Translations under genes and position numbers: made by a program
Notes under the pieces: model-generated
The model's database searches: none
Told to the model about the DNA's origin: nothing
The model's input: the letters and a program-made list of their open reading frames with translations, nothing else
Assembly: GCA_002696965.1 (NCBI GenBank)
Contig: NZUB01000002.1
Span: forward strand, 1-15,939
DNA from: Flavobacteriales bacterium
Lineage (GTDB): Bacteria; Bacteroidota; Bacteroidia; Flavobacteriales; TMED113
Length of the DNA stretch: 15,939 nt
Direction of reading: 5' to 3'
Shown here: one piece after another, positions 1 through 8,376 of the stretch
How positions within the stretch are numbered: position 1 is the first letter of the stretch
How the letters are laid out: each line of letters starts with the position of its first letter

Positions 1-14
1 TAATGAAAGTGCAA

Positions 15-32
15 AAACTATTTTATTAGTTT
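15..32 (-). terminator. Possible weak terminator at the end of the efflux operon
   Basis: Read on the minus strand, a 6-bp stem (AAACTA / TAGTTT) with a six-base loop overlaps the stop codon of the last operon gene and is followed by a short run of T. The stem is only A/T-rich, so it would be a weak terminator. It is the only hairpin visible before the window edge, and chance is a real alternative in such A+T-rich DNA. Confidence 0.25.
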
Positions 33-973
33 AAAATAATTGAATAACCGTCAGTTGATTCATCGAATTTAGTCGATGTTATACCTAGAAAATTTAAAAC
101 TGTTGGCCCAATATCTGCTTGACTAGAAAAATAACAGCAACCAGCCTGAAATTCTACTGATGGATGTTCAGATATAAATATAGTTCTGTTTATATTAGGA
201 TTATTAGCATCACCATGACTTGTACCTTCTCCACCGTGATCAGAAACTACCATCAACAACCAATCTTCTCCGTTTAATCTTTTATTTTGAATAATTTCAT
301 AAAGTTCCGATGTGTATGAGTCTAATTGATTAGCCTTATCAACATATTCTTGTACATCTCCACTGAAGCCATGAGCATGCCCTGTTGCATCTAATTCATC
401 AAAGTGAATAAAAATAACATCTGTATTAATTGGATTATCATTTAACAGTAAGTTCTTTGTGTGTTCAAGTACCTCTGAGTCATTTATATAGTTAAGTGGT
501 GCATAGTCAGCATAATCACTCATTAAATAAGTGTTGATTGGTATCCAATTAACTATAGATGCTGTTTTTTTACTACTGTCAGCACTACTTATATAATGAA
601 AAAAAGATGGGTATTCGCTATAGTTATCATTATCAAAATCATTATTTAAGACATTATGCTTATCCATATGCACTCCAGTTAGTATTGAAGACCAATTTGG
701 ACCACTATAGGTTATACCTTCTGCAATATGATTTATATTAGAGTATGTGTTTTTATTTTGAATCAAGTCATTGATAAAAGGAGTACTTGTTAAATTCATA
801 ACATCACTTCTAAAGCCATCAATACCTATTATTAGTACTTTTCTATCAATTTTAGTGTCATCAACAGTAATTGTGTGATTTGTTTCATCAGATGAATCAT
901 CATCAGGATCACACGCTAATATCAGTAGCATGGCAATAAAAAAACTTGAAAAAAGATATCTGTAGTTTCTCAT
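26..973 (-). CDS. Alkaline phosphatase-superfamily (NPP-like) lipoprotein phosphodiesterase
   Basis: This 315-residue protein belongs to the alkaline phosphatase superfamily, nearest to the type I phosphodiesterase/nucleotide pyrophosphatase group, which hydrolyses phosphodiester or pyrophosphate bonds with two metal ions. The leader has a hydrophobic core ending in LILAC with C21 as the likely lipidated cysteine. The next residues, DPDDDSSDE, resemble the acidic export signal of Bacteroidota surface lipoproteins. Metal and catalytic residues can be placed: D52 in IGIDGFRSD, the probable nucleophile S90 in SGPN (where NPPs have TFPN), D195 and H199 in DELDATGHAHG, D245 and H246 in SDHGG, and H253. 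The C-terminal ADIGPTVLNFLGI is typical of the superfamily. Its start codon directly abuts the stop of the upstream reductase gene, so it is the last gene of the operon. The substrate is unknown; phosphatase or sulfatase activity is possible. Confidence 0.85.
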   Translation of the reverse strand: MRNYRYLFSSFFIAMLLILACDPDDDSSDETNHTITVDDTKIDRKVLIIGIDGFRSDVMNLTSTPFINDLIQNKNTYSNINHIAEGITYSGPNWSSILTGVHMDKHNVLNNDFDNDNYSEYPSFFHYISSADSSKKTASIVNWIPINTYLMSDYADYAPLNYINDSEVLEHTKNLLLNDNPINTDVIFIHFDELDATGHAHGFSGDVQEYVDKANQLDSYTSELYEIIQNKRLNGEDWLLMVVSDHGGEGTSHGDANNPNINRTIFISEHPSVEFQAGCCYFSSQADIGPTVLNFLGITSTKFDESTDGYSIILN

Positions 974-1936
974 TTAAATAAATTTACTTGAAATATAATG
1001 TAATTTATCCAATTGTTCTTTTGATAGATTGATTTTCAGTGCTTTAACATTATCTTCTGCTTGCTTAATGGAAGTTGCGCCTGGTATAGCAAAAACATTA
1101 TTATGATAATTAATAAGCCAGCTTAACGCAATTTGTGCTGGAGTAGCATTATGTTGTTTAGCAATAGTTTTTAATTCATTAATAACAGGTAAAGAATTCG
1201 CAATATTCAATTTTCTCTTACTTAATTTTGCTTTTCTCCAACGGTGAAGATTGTTTAACATTTCAGGATTATCATGAAACTTGCCAGTTGCAATTCCTTG
1301 AGTAAGTGGAGAATAAGCAATAATAGAAATATTGAGTTCTTTTGCTGTGTCAAGAACACCATTTGATTCAATTCTTCTATTTAAAATACTATACTCCATT
1401 TGATTAGAAGAAAGATGTAGCCCTCTTTTTTCAAGTGCTCTATGAGCCCTAATCATTTGTTTTTGATTAAAATTGCTGACACCAATATGTTTGATTTTAC
1501 CCTGTTCAACTAGATCAGCCATGGCATTCATTTCTGCTTCAATGCTTGAAAACCCAAATGGCATATGTACTTGATGAAGAGTTATAGGATATCCATCTAA
1601 GTATTTCAATCTGTTATCAATTGTATTTTTTATAGAGGAAGAAAATCTAAAAAGCGGCCACCATTTTGTTGCAACAAAGTGAGATTTTTTATCAATCTGT
1701 AATTTAATTAGTGCTTGAGACAAGCCTTCTTCTGATTTTCCCCAACCATATAGTTCAGCTGTATCAAACCAGTTGATGCCTCCATTGATGGATTTTTCTA
1801 CTATATCAGTTGTGTTATTATCTGTTAAACTAGGCCAAAAGCTGCCTGCAAAACCTTTATTTTTACTAAATTGCCAGCATCCTAAGCCTATTTTCGATAG
1901 TTTTAAATCTGTTGTACCTAACCTTAATAATGACAT
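974..1936 (-). CDS. Aldo/keto reductase
   Basis: This 320-residue cytoplasmic protein belongs to the aldo/keto reductase superfamily, NAD(P)H-dependent enzymes that reduce aldehydes and ketones on a TIM barrel. The usual tetrad is in place: D58 and Y63 in WFDTAELYG, K91 in VATKWW, and H124 in LHQVHMP. IKHIGVSNFN, IIAYSPLTQG and the C-terminal cofactor segment VFAIPGATSIKQAEDN are family signatures, and the length is normal. There is no signal peptide. The gene begins 3 nt after the stop of the TolC-type gene and runs directly into the phosphodiesterase gene, so it is the fourth gene of the efflux operon. A link to detoxification of reactive carbonyls together with efflux is an inference from position only. 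The physiological substrate cannot be read from the sequence. Confidence 0.93.
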   Translation of the reverse strand: MSLLRLGTTDLKLSKIGLGCWQFSKNKGFAGSFWPSLTDNNTTDIVEKSINGGINWFDTAELYGWGKSEEGLSQALIKLQIDKKSHFVATKWWPLFRFSSSIKNTIDNRLKYLDGYPITLHQVHMPFGFSSIEAEMNAMADLVEQGKIKHIGVSNFNQKQMIRAHRALEKRGLHLSSNQMEYSILNRRIESNGVLDTAKELNISIIAYSPLTQGIATGKFHDNPEMLNNLHRWRKAKLSKRKLNIANSLPVINELKTIAKQHNATPAQIALSWLINYHNNVFAIPGATSIKQAEDNVKALKINLSKEQLDKLHYISSKFI

Positions 1937-1939
1937 AGA

Positions 1940-3259
1940 TTATTTTTTTTGTAATTGACCAGATAATTGATAGATAATATATTCTTGAATTTTTGTAGCA
2001 GATAGTTTAGCACTATAATTTATTTCAGCTTGATCTAAAAGCATTTGTGATTCTCTATATTCTAAATTGCTTAATTGTCCAGAGTCATATAGGTCTCTAC
2101 TTATTTGAGCTGTTTTTTCTATTGTTTCAAGATTTTTCTTTAATAGATTTAAATTATCAAGTGATTCCGTATAATTATAATAAGCCGTAGTTAAAGCTGT
2201 GATTATAGTTTCTTGAATTTGACTGCGTGACAATTCCTTTGACTCTAGGTTGATTTTAGCACTTTTAAAAGCCTTTCTTCTCATGTTAGCTGAAAATATA
2301 GGTATTTCGACATTTAGGCCCGCAACAAGACCATAATTATTTTGTTTACTTATAAAACTTGTTTCGCTCTGCACATTACTATAAGAGTATGAAGAAAAGA
2401 AATCAACACTAGGAGAAAATGAAGATTTTGCAATTTTTAATTCATATTCCGAAACTATATAGTTTAATTCTGCAATTCTTATACTAGTATTATTTGATTT
2501 TGTTTGCTTGATTAAATCATTTAAATCGAGCTTATAATTAAAATTAAATTCATGCTTTAATGATATGGTAGAGTCAGGAATTCCAATTAATAATGACATA
2601 CTTTGTCTACTAGTATAAAGATTAATCATTGCTTCTTCTAGGTTTATTTTATTTTGATTTAAATCCACTTCAGCATTTAATAAATCTAATTTTGATATTG
2701 CTCCATAGTTATGTTTCTCTAAAGCTTGTTGATACCTGTCTAGTGATATATTGTAGCTTGTTTCAAAGGTGGCGTAGATATTTTGTTGATTTAACAGATC
2801 ATAATACTGTTGTATAATCTCTAAAATTTTATTTTCAACCTGATATCTTATATTGTGATCAGCTATATTGTTTTGGTTTTTGAATTTATTTAAAGTATAG
2901 ATTCCGCTAAACCCATTAAAAAGTCTGTAAGTCAGACCAATAGAAGAATTTATATTAGAGGATTTAGCTTCAGATGCTTCAATTTCAGACCCCATATCAC
3001 CACCCAAATCTAAAAACGGGTTAAACTCAAGTTCAGTGTCATTAACTGAGCCATTATAACCTGATGAGATATTAACCATTGGCAATAGACCCGCAGCACC
3101 AGCATGATTAGTATTTTTAATGATTTCAACATCATTTTGAATAATAGCTATATCCTTACTATTAGTAAGGCCATATTCAATAGCTTGTTCTAATGTTAGA
3201 ATACTTTGCGCAAAAACTACAGATGTAAAACAAAAAGTAATTACTATATATCTTATCAT
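1940..3259 (-). CDS. TolC-family outer-membrane efflux channel
   Basis: This 439-residue protein is an outer membrane factor of the TolC type, the exit duct of a tripartite pump. A cleavable signal peptide of about 17 residues ends at VVFAQS. Mature protein starts with LTLEQAIEYGLTNSKDI, the characteristic first helix of outer-membrane efflux proteins. Two long helical, coiled-coil-rich repeats follow, with internal similarity between the TolC-like segments (LEKHNYGAISKLDLLNAEVDLNQNKINLEEA and the later SRDLYDSGQLSNLEYRES region). Its ATG overlaps the TGA stop of the RND permease gene by four bases, and the aldo/keto reductase follows 3 nt downstream. It should pair with the permease and adaptor encoded just upstream. 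No lipobox is seen, unlike OprM-type channels. Confidence 0.92.
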   Translation of the reverse strand: MIRYIVITFCFTSVVFAQSILTLEQAIEYGLTNSKDIAIIQNDVEIIKNTNHAGAAGLLPMVNISSGYNGSVNDTELEFNPFLDLGGDMGSEIEASEAKSSNINSSIGLTYRLFNGFSGIYTLNKFKNQNNIADHNIRYQVENKILEIIQQYYDLLNQQNIYATFETSYNISLDRYQQALEKHNYGAISKLDLLNAEVDLNQNKINLEEAMINLYTSRQSMSLLIGIPDSTISLKHEFNFNYKLDLNDLIKQTKSNNTSIRIAELNYIVSEYELKIAKSSFSPSVDFFSSYSYSNVQSETSFISKQNNYGLVAGLNVEIPIFSANMRRKAFKSAKINLESKELSRSQIQETIITALTTAYYNYTESLDNLNLLKKNLETIEKTAQISRDLYDSGQLSNLEYRESQMLLDQAEINYSAKLSATKIQEYIIYQLSGQLQKK

Positions 3260-6200
3260 AATTGATTCTTTAATTCTTTAACTGCAGGTTCAACTTGTTC
3301 TCGATTATTAGTTTTTCCAAAATACAATCTAATATTATTAATTGTTAGCAGCATAATTGGCAATAGCAATAATGTTAATAATGTAGCCATAATAATACCA
3401 TAACTAAGAGATATAGCCATTGGAATTAAAAATTGAGCTTGTATACTTTTCTCAAATATCAGAGGAAGAAGTCCAAACACAGTAGTTATTGTAGTAAGAA
3501 CGATGGGTCTGAACCTAGTTAATGCTGTATCTTCCAGTGCTTTTAAAAACTTTTCACCATTCCTAATTCTTAAGTTAAAAGAGGTAATAAAGACAAGTGC
3601 ATCATTAACAAGTACTCCAATTAGTGCAACAACACCAAAAGCTGAAAGAACACTAATAGGCATGCCGTGTAACAGATGTCCAAAATAAACTCCAACCAGT
3701 GTAAATGGCATTAAAACAAATACAATAAAAGTTTGTGCTTTTGATCTAAAAGTTATAAGAACAATACATAATATCAAAAGTGAGAAAACAGGCATAATTT
3801 TTCTCATGGAATTTGCTGTTATTGTACCCTCATCAGAGGACCCAGATAATTCCAAGCTTACACTTGGATATTTCTCTTGAATTGATGGAAATAATTTATT
3901 TTCAACTTCAGCAATAATATCCGAACTATAAGATGTGGAACTTGCCAACTCCCCTTCTATTTCAACAATTTTTTTACCATTCTTTCTATTAATGCTAAGT
4001 ACTTTATTGTCAATACTAAATTCTACTAATTCCTTTAAAGGAAAAATACCGCTAGTAGTTTGTATTTTCATATTTTCAAGTGCAGAAAAAGAATTTCGTT
4101 CATCTTCATTAAACCTAATCCATAGTTGCATTTCATCATCTAATGTTTGTAAATCCTGAACTTGTGTGCCAAAAAAAGCTTGACGTACCTGATAAAGTAT
4201 CTCATAGTTACTTAAACCTAAACTCTTGGCATTTTGATTTAAAGTAAAATTAATTTCATTTGGACCATATTCATAATCACTAGAGGTAGCAGATACTCCT
4301 TGAATCTCTTTTAATTGTTTTGTGAACATAATGCTAGCAGCTTCAAGCTCCTCAGTATTATTACCTAATAAAGCAAATGCAAGAGGTCTTCCAAATGGAT
4401 CTCCTACTCCTATAATCAAGTTTTCCAAATCTGGAATATCACCAAGTTCTGAACGTATAATTTTTACAATATCATAAGCTCTTATTCCTCTACTTTCTGG
4501 AGGAGTCATAAATATATCGACAGTACCTCGATGTGACTCTGGACCTAGTTTTATTTCTATAGCACTAAACACGTCAGTGTTTAATGAATCTGATAATTTT
4601 CGCTCTACCTCTTTGACTGTATTTAAAATATCGTCTGCATACAACTTTGTTTTTTCCATAGTTGTACCGGGTTTTGTTTTAAACTCTATATATAAATCAT
4701 CTAACTCTACAGATGGAAAAAACGTAAAATTAACTCCACTACCAAAAACAAATAAAACAAACAAACCTATAAACATCATATAAGCCACATGAGTTTTATT
4801 CATTAAATACTTTAAGACAGGTCTATAATACTCGTCTCTTAACTGATTTATTATCTGATTAAAGTAAATAGATAGTTTATTTTTTTTCACATTTTTATCT
4901 AAAGCTTTTGAATATGCAATATGAGCAGGTAAGATAAATGCGCCTTCAACTAATGAAAAAATTAAGGTTGTAATAACAACAAATCCCATTTGCCAACCAA
5001 ATTCTCCCATCATCCCCTCAAAAAAGAAAAAAGACAGGAAAGCTACAGCTGTAGTAGAAACGCCGGCAAAAACAGCGGGAAACACCTCCATTGTGCCTTC
5101 TACTGCTGCACTATATCTATCAAGTCCGCTTTCAAATTTTCTAATTATATTTTCACCAATAATAATACCATCATCGACCAAAATTCCAATTACCAATATC
5201 ATGGCATACATTGTCATCATATTGATTGTAATAGGTGCTGCTGGAGCTAAAAAGAACATTCCTAAAAATGAAATAGGAATACTAAGTGCCACCCAAAAGG
5301 AAACTCTAGGATGAAGAAACATGGTTAAAAATAATAACACCAAACAAAAACCTATAATTCCATTTTTTGATAGTAATTCAATTCTTTGTTTTAATGGATT
5401 AGATGCATCAAATAATACTTTTGCATCTATATTAGAATTGTTAATATTTAAATCTGAAACATAGTTTTTAATATAATCAGCAATAAATATAATATCCTGT
5501 GTTTCAGTATTACTAACAGTAACATTTATCGATCTTTTATTATCTCTATATCTTTCCATGGAAGTAGTTGACCAAGTATCTTTCACATCTGCTATATCTT
5601 TAAGATATATTACAGTTCCATTGCTATTTACTCTAATAATAATATTCTCTATTTCTGCAGCAGTATTAAACTTATTATTTGACCTTAATAAATACTGCAT
5701 ATTATTAACCTCAATCATACCACCAGATAGGTTAATATTCTTTCTAAGTATACTTTGGTTAATTTCTTCTATGGATAAGTTAAAAGCAAGAAGCCGCTCT
5801 TCACTTAATGCAATTTCTATTTCTTTTTCAGGTAATCCAGTAATTGATATTTCTGAAATCCCATCTACCGACTTTAATTCGTCTTCTATGTCATTTACAA
5901 TATTATGGAGGTAATTTAAGTCATTATCAGAGTTAATAGAAAAACTAATTGTTGGCATAACAAATTCAATTTTTCTAATAAATATCTCTTCAACATCAAC
6001 ATTGAATTTAATTTGATCAATTGCATTATTTATGTTCTGTAAACCCACATACATATTTGCTCCTCGTTCCATTTCAATATATATCATTGCAATATTTTCA
6101 GAAGAAGAAGAAGTAATGTCCTTAACACCTGAAACAGATTCTAATTTATATTCAATTTTTTTAGTGATAGACTCTTCTATCTCTATCGGAGACAAACCAG

Positions 6201-6357
6201 CTGAAAGAACTTGAACAGATATTAAACGGCTTTCCATTTCTGGAAAAAAGGTTGACCTTAAACTATTTAAACCCACGATACCAAAAGCAAATATTAAAAA
6301 CATTAAAAGATTTGCAGTAATAGGATATTTAATAAAATAAGATATTAGACTTTTCAT
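3256..6357 (-). CDS. RND efflux permease, AcrB/CusA/MdtB superfamily
   Basis: This 1033-residue inner-membrane protein is a resistance-nodulation-division transporter, which uses the proton gradient to push substrates through the adaptor and TolC channel. It has the duplicated layout of the family: TM1 near the N-terminus (ITANLLMFLIFAFGIVGL), a large periplasmic loop, a block of TM helices at about 330-490, a cytoplasmic linker, TM7, a second periplasmic loop, and a last helix block at about 850-1010. The proton-relay pair is D395 and D396 in ILVIGILVDDG. The second half has the matching LSAFGVVALIGVLVNDALVF. The length fits the HAE family. It is the second gene of the operon, 5 nt after the adaptor and overlapping the TolC-type gene by four bases. 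Substrate range (hydrophobic drugs, fatty acids or lipids) cannot be deduced. The lack of charged Met/Glu-rich heavy-metal motifs that I could recognise makes a Cu/Ag pump less likely. Confidence 0.95.
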   Translation of the reverse strand: MKSLISYFIKYPITANLLMFLIFAFGIVGLNSLRSTFFPEMESRLISVQVLSAGLSPIEIEESITKKIEYKLESVSGVKDITSSSSENIAMIYIEMERGANMYVGLQNINNAIDQIKFNVDVEEIFIRKIEFVMPTISFSINSDNDLNYLHNIVNDIEDELKSVDGISEISITGLPEKEIEIALSEERLLAFNLSIEEINQSILRKNINLSGGMIEVNNMQYLLRSNNKFNTAAEIENIIIRVNSNGTVIYLKDIADVKDTWSTTSMERYRDNKRSINVTVSNTETQDIIFIADYIKNYVSDLNINNSNIDAKVLFDASNPLKQRIELLSKNGIIGFCLVLLFLTMFLHPRVSFWVALSIPISFLGMFFLAPAAPITINMMTMYAMILVIGILVDDGIIIGENIIRKFESGLDRYSAAVEGTMEVFPAVFAGVSTTAVAFLSFFFFEGMMGEFGWQMGFVVITTLIFSLVEGAFILPAHIAYSKALDKNVKKNKLSIYFNQIINQLRDEYYRPVLKYLMNKTHVAYMMFIGLFVLFVFGSGVNFTFFPSVELDDLYIEFKTKPGTTMEKTKLYADDILNTVKEVERKLSDSLNTDVFSAIEIKLGPESHRGTVDIFMTPPESRGIRAYDIVKIIRSELGDIPDLENLIIGVGDPFGRPLAFALLGNNTEELEAASIMFTKQLKEIQGVSATSSDYEYGPNEINFTLNQNAKSLGLSNYEILYQVRQAFFGTQVQDLQTLDDEMQLWIRFNEDERNSFSALENMKIQTTSGIFPLKELVEFSIDNKVLSINRKNGKKIVEIEGELASSTSYSSDIIAEVENKLFPSIQEKYPSVSLELSGSSDEGTITANSMRKIMPVFSLLILCIVLITFRSKAQTFIVFVLMPFTLVGVYFGHLLHGMPISVLSAFGVVALIGVLVNDALVFITSFNLRIRNGEKFLKALEDTALTRFRPIVLTTITTVFGLLPLIFEKSIQAQFLIPMAISLSYGIIMATLLTLLLLPIMLLTINNIRLYFGKTNNREQVEPAVKELKNQL

Positions 6358-6362
6358 TCAAT

Positions 6363-7466
6363 TTAGTTTATTGACATATTATCATAAAAATAATTACGAT
6401 ATTGATTTACAACACAATCCCCGTTATCCAATCCATTGATAATCACAGAGTCATTTTGAAAACATATTATATCAATATTTTTCAATTTTAGTTTACTGTC
6501 AACAATAGTATAAACTTGATTTTCTTTTGTGATTTTTGATCTTTCTATTTTAACTACACCATCGATAGTTCCACAAACAACTTGCCCTGTAACATACATA
6601 CCATCTTTAATATTATCATTATTAACAGATACAAAAATATCTACACTTTGAGTCAATTCATTAATATGGCTACCTACCCTATTTACAACCCCCTTAATGG
6701 TTGAACTTAAGTCATCAGAGGATATTAACACAGTATCTCCTATTTGAATAAGTTTAGCATCGTTAACACTTACAGAACCATTTACCTCATATGTGCTTAG
6801 ATTTATAAATTCGCCTAAAGGTTGGCCAATAATAATACTAGAACCTGGATCAATCAAAACTTTTGTTAATACCCCATCAAATGGTGCTTTTATTTTAAAC
6901 TTCTCAATTCTTTTTTCTAAAGATTGAATCGTATAATAATTTGCAAAAATTTGTCTAGAAGCAAAAAAATTACGTGCTTTTACTTTTGTAATTTTAGGTA
7001 GTGTTGGAATTGGACCTTCTAGATTAAAATTGTTAACATATAATTGTAATTGGCTACCTAAAGAGGGAAAGTCCATTTTAATATCAGGTAAAACTTGAAG
7101 TAATAGTGCTAAAAACTGACTTTTTATAGACATCAACTCCAATTCTATATCACCATCTTCAATACTTAACAACACCTCACCTTTTTTAAATATCTCTCCA
7201 ACTTCAAACTTAGAGTTCTTAACATTTGAAACTCCATTAACTTCTGAAATAATATTTATCTTATTTGATGATATAATTCGGCCCGATAGTTCTATTAGAG
7301 GTGTAATATTTGACTGCTTTATATCTGTACAATCAATGGTTTTAATTTTTTTAGTATTGCTTTGAGTTTCTGTTACTGACTGATTAGTTCTATTTTTTAC
7401 AATAAGAAATGTAACCAGGATAAAAAAAGCTCCTATAACAACTAGTAATTTTTGTTTTTTGCTCAT
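6363..7466 (-). CDS. RND pump periplasmic adaptor (membrane-fusion protein)
   Basis: This 367-residue protein is the HlyD/AcrA-type adaptor that bridges the inner-membrane permease and the outer-membrane channel. A single N-terminal hydrophobic segment (about residues 4-23, LLVVIGAFFILVTFLIV) would anchor it in the inner membrane, with no lipobox. The barrel-sandwich halves flank a helical hairpin: the first half is around ISEVNGVSNVKNSKFEVGE, and the second is APFDGVLTKVLIDPGSSIII. They are followed by the beta-barrel domain (INGSVSVNDAKLIQIGD region). The helical hairpin is short and somewhat atypical, containing a Pro-rich stretch GPIPTLPKITK. The start codon at 7466 sits about 22 nt from a candidate -7 box. 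It is the first gene of the five-gene operon, and its product should work with the next two. Confidence 0.92.
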   Translation of the reverse strand: MSKKQKLLVVIGAFFILVTFLIVKNRTNQSVTETQSNTKKIKTIDCTDIKQSNITPLIELSGRIISSNKINIISEVNGVSNVKNSKFEVGEIFKKGEVLLSIEDGDIELELMSIKSQFLALLLQVLPDIKMDFPSLGSQLQLYVNNFNLEGPIPTLPKITKVKARNFFASRQIFANYYTIQSLEKRIEKFKIKAPFDGVLTKVLIDPGSSIIIGQPLGEFINLSTYEVNGSVSVNDAKLIQIGDTVLISSDDLSSTIKGVVNRVGSHINELTQSVDIFVSVNNDNIKDGMYVTGQVVCGTIDGVVKIERSKITKENQVYTIVDSKLKLKNIDIICFQNDSVIINGLDNGDCVVNQYRNYFYDNMSIN

Positions 7467-7487
7467 AATTCATGATTTTCTGCCTGA

Positions 7488-7495
7488 CAAATATA
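7488..7495 (-). promoter_or_regulatory. Candidate -7 box for the efflux operon
   Basis: The minus strand reads TATATTTG, an exact match to the Bacteroidota -7 consensus TAnnTTTG, about 22 nt upstream of the adaptor start codon. No convincing TTG box lies 19-20 nt further upstream, so the assignment rests on the -7 box and position alone. Confidence 0.35.
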
Positions 7496-7577
7496 TGCAA
7501 ATCCAAAAGATAGAATTCATTTTTTATCATCTAAATATTTAAATTAGAACAAGTATTCTGTTTTAAGAATAGAAATA

Positions 7578-7607
7578 TTGATAGTGTAACATATTTTTTT
7601 ATATTTT
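7578..7607 (+). promoter_or_regulatory. Candidate promoter of the Bax inhibitor/peptidase pair
   Basis: TTG at 7578-7580, a 19-nt spacer, and TATATTTT at 7600-7607 resemble the Bacteroidota sigma factor consensus (TTG-N19-TAnnTTTG) with only the last base of the -7 box differing. The predicted start would leave a leader of roughly 20-25 nt before the ATG at 7636. The box lies in a very A+T-rich stretch, so chance matches are possible. Confidence 0.4.
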
Positions 7608-7635
7608 TAAGCCATAAAATTAAAATAATTGCATT

Positions 7636-8376
7636 ATGTCGAAACATCTCTCTTTACGTTCTGGAAACCCTGCACTTTCTGCAGAAACATTCAAAGGATT
7701 TACTATTCAATCTGATGAAGTAATGACCATTAATGGTACAGTAAATAAAACAGCCATCGGCTTACTTTTATTAATTGCCGCAGGTAGTTTTACTTTTTCG
7801 GGAAATTATCAAGGGCTTATTTTACCTGGTATGCTAGGTGGCTTTATTGTTGCTATAATTACAATTTTTAAAAAAGAATGGTCTCCTATAACAGTTCCAA
7901 TATATGCTGTCTTGAAAGGATTAGCTCTCGGTGCTATTTCACAAATGTATGCTGAAATGTTTGAAGGAATAGTATCACAAGCTATTTTATTAACCTTAGC
8001 AATATTATTTTCTCTTTTATTTGCGTATAAGACTAAATTGATTGCAGCAACAGAAAATTTTAAATTAGGTGTATTTGCAGCAACAGCTGGTATTGCTGTT
8101 TTTTATGTAGTTAGCTTTTTTATCGGCTTATTCACTGGAGGGTATCCTGAGGTTTTAAACCCATTAAATGGAGGTTTAATGAGTATTGGTTTAAGTTTAT
8201 TTATTGTCGTAATCGCATCATTAAATTTAGTGTTAGACTTTGACTTTATTGAAGAAGGTGCTGAAAAGGGTGTGCCAAAGTACATGGAGTGGTTTGGTGC
8301 ATTTGGTTTACTGGTTACTTTAGTTTGGTTATATCTAGAAATCTTGAGATTATTAGCTAAATTGAGATCTAGATGA
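7636..8376 (+). CDS. Bax inhibitor-1/YccA-family membrane protein
   Basis: This 246-residue integral inner-membrane protein has about seven predicted hydrophobic helices and belongs to the Bax inhibitor-1/TMBIM superfamily, whose better studied bacterial members act as pH-sensitive Ca2+ leak channels or modulate FtsH proteolysis. The C-terminal block FDFIEEGAEKGVPKYMEW followed by FGAFGLLVTLVWLYLEIL is the most conserved family signature and carries the acidic residues of the pore region. The N-terminal soluble stretch of about 35 residues (SGNPALSAETF) is also typical of this bacterial subgroup. The next gene starts within its stop codon (ATGA at 8373-8376), which implies translational coupling with the peptidase. 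A functional link between the two is not established. The role in this organism is inferred only from the family. Confidence 0.93.
   Translation: MSKHLSLRSGNPALSAETFKGFTIQSDEVMTINGTVNKTAIGLLLLIAAGSFTFSGNYQGLILPGMLGGFIVAIITIFKKEWSPITVPIYAVLKGLALGAISQMYAEMFEGIVSQAILLTLAILFSLLFAYKTKLIAATENFKLGVFAATAGIAVFYVVSFFIGLFTGGYPEVLNPLNGGLMSIGLSLFIVVIASLNLVLDFDFIEEGAEKGVPKYMEWFGAFGLLVTLVWLYLEILRLLAKLRSR

Noticed and set aside
5558..5914. Plus-strand open frame of 118 codons
   Set aside because: It is a shadow of the RND permease gene. The opposite strand has clear family motifs throughout this stretch.
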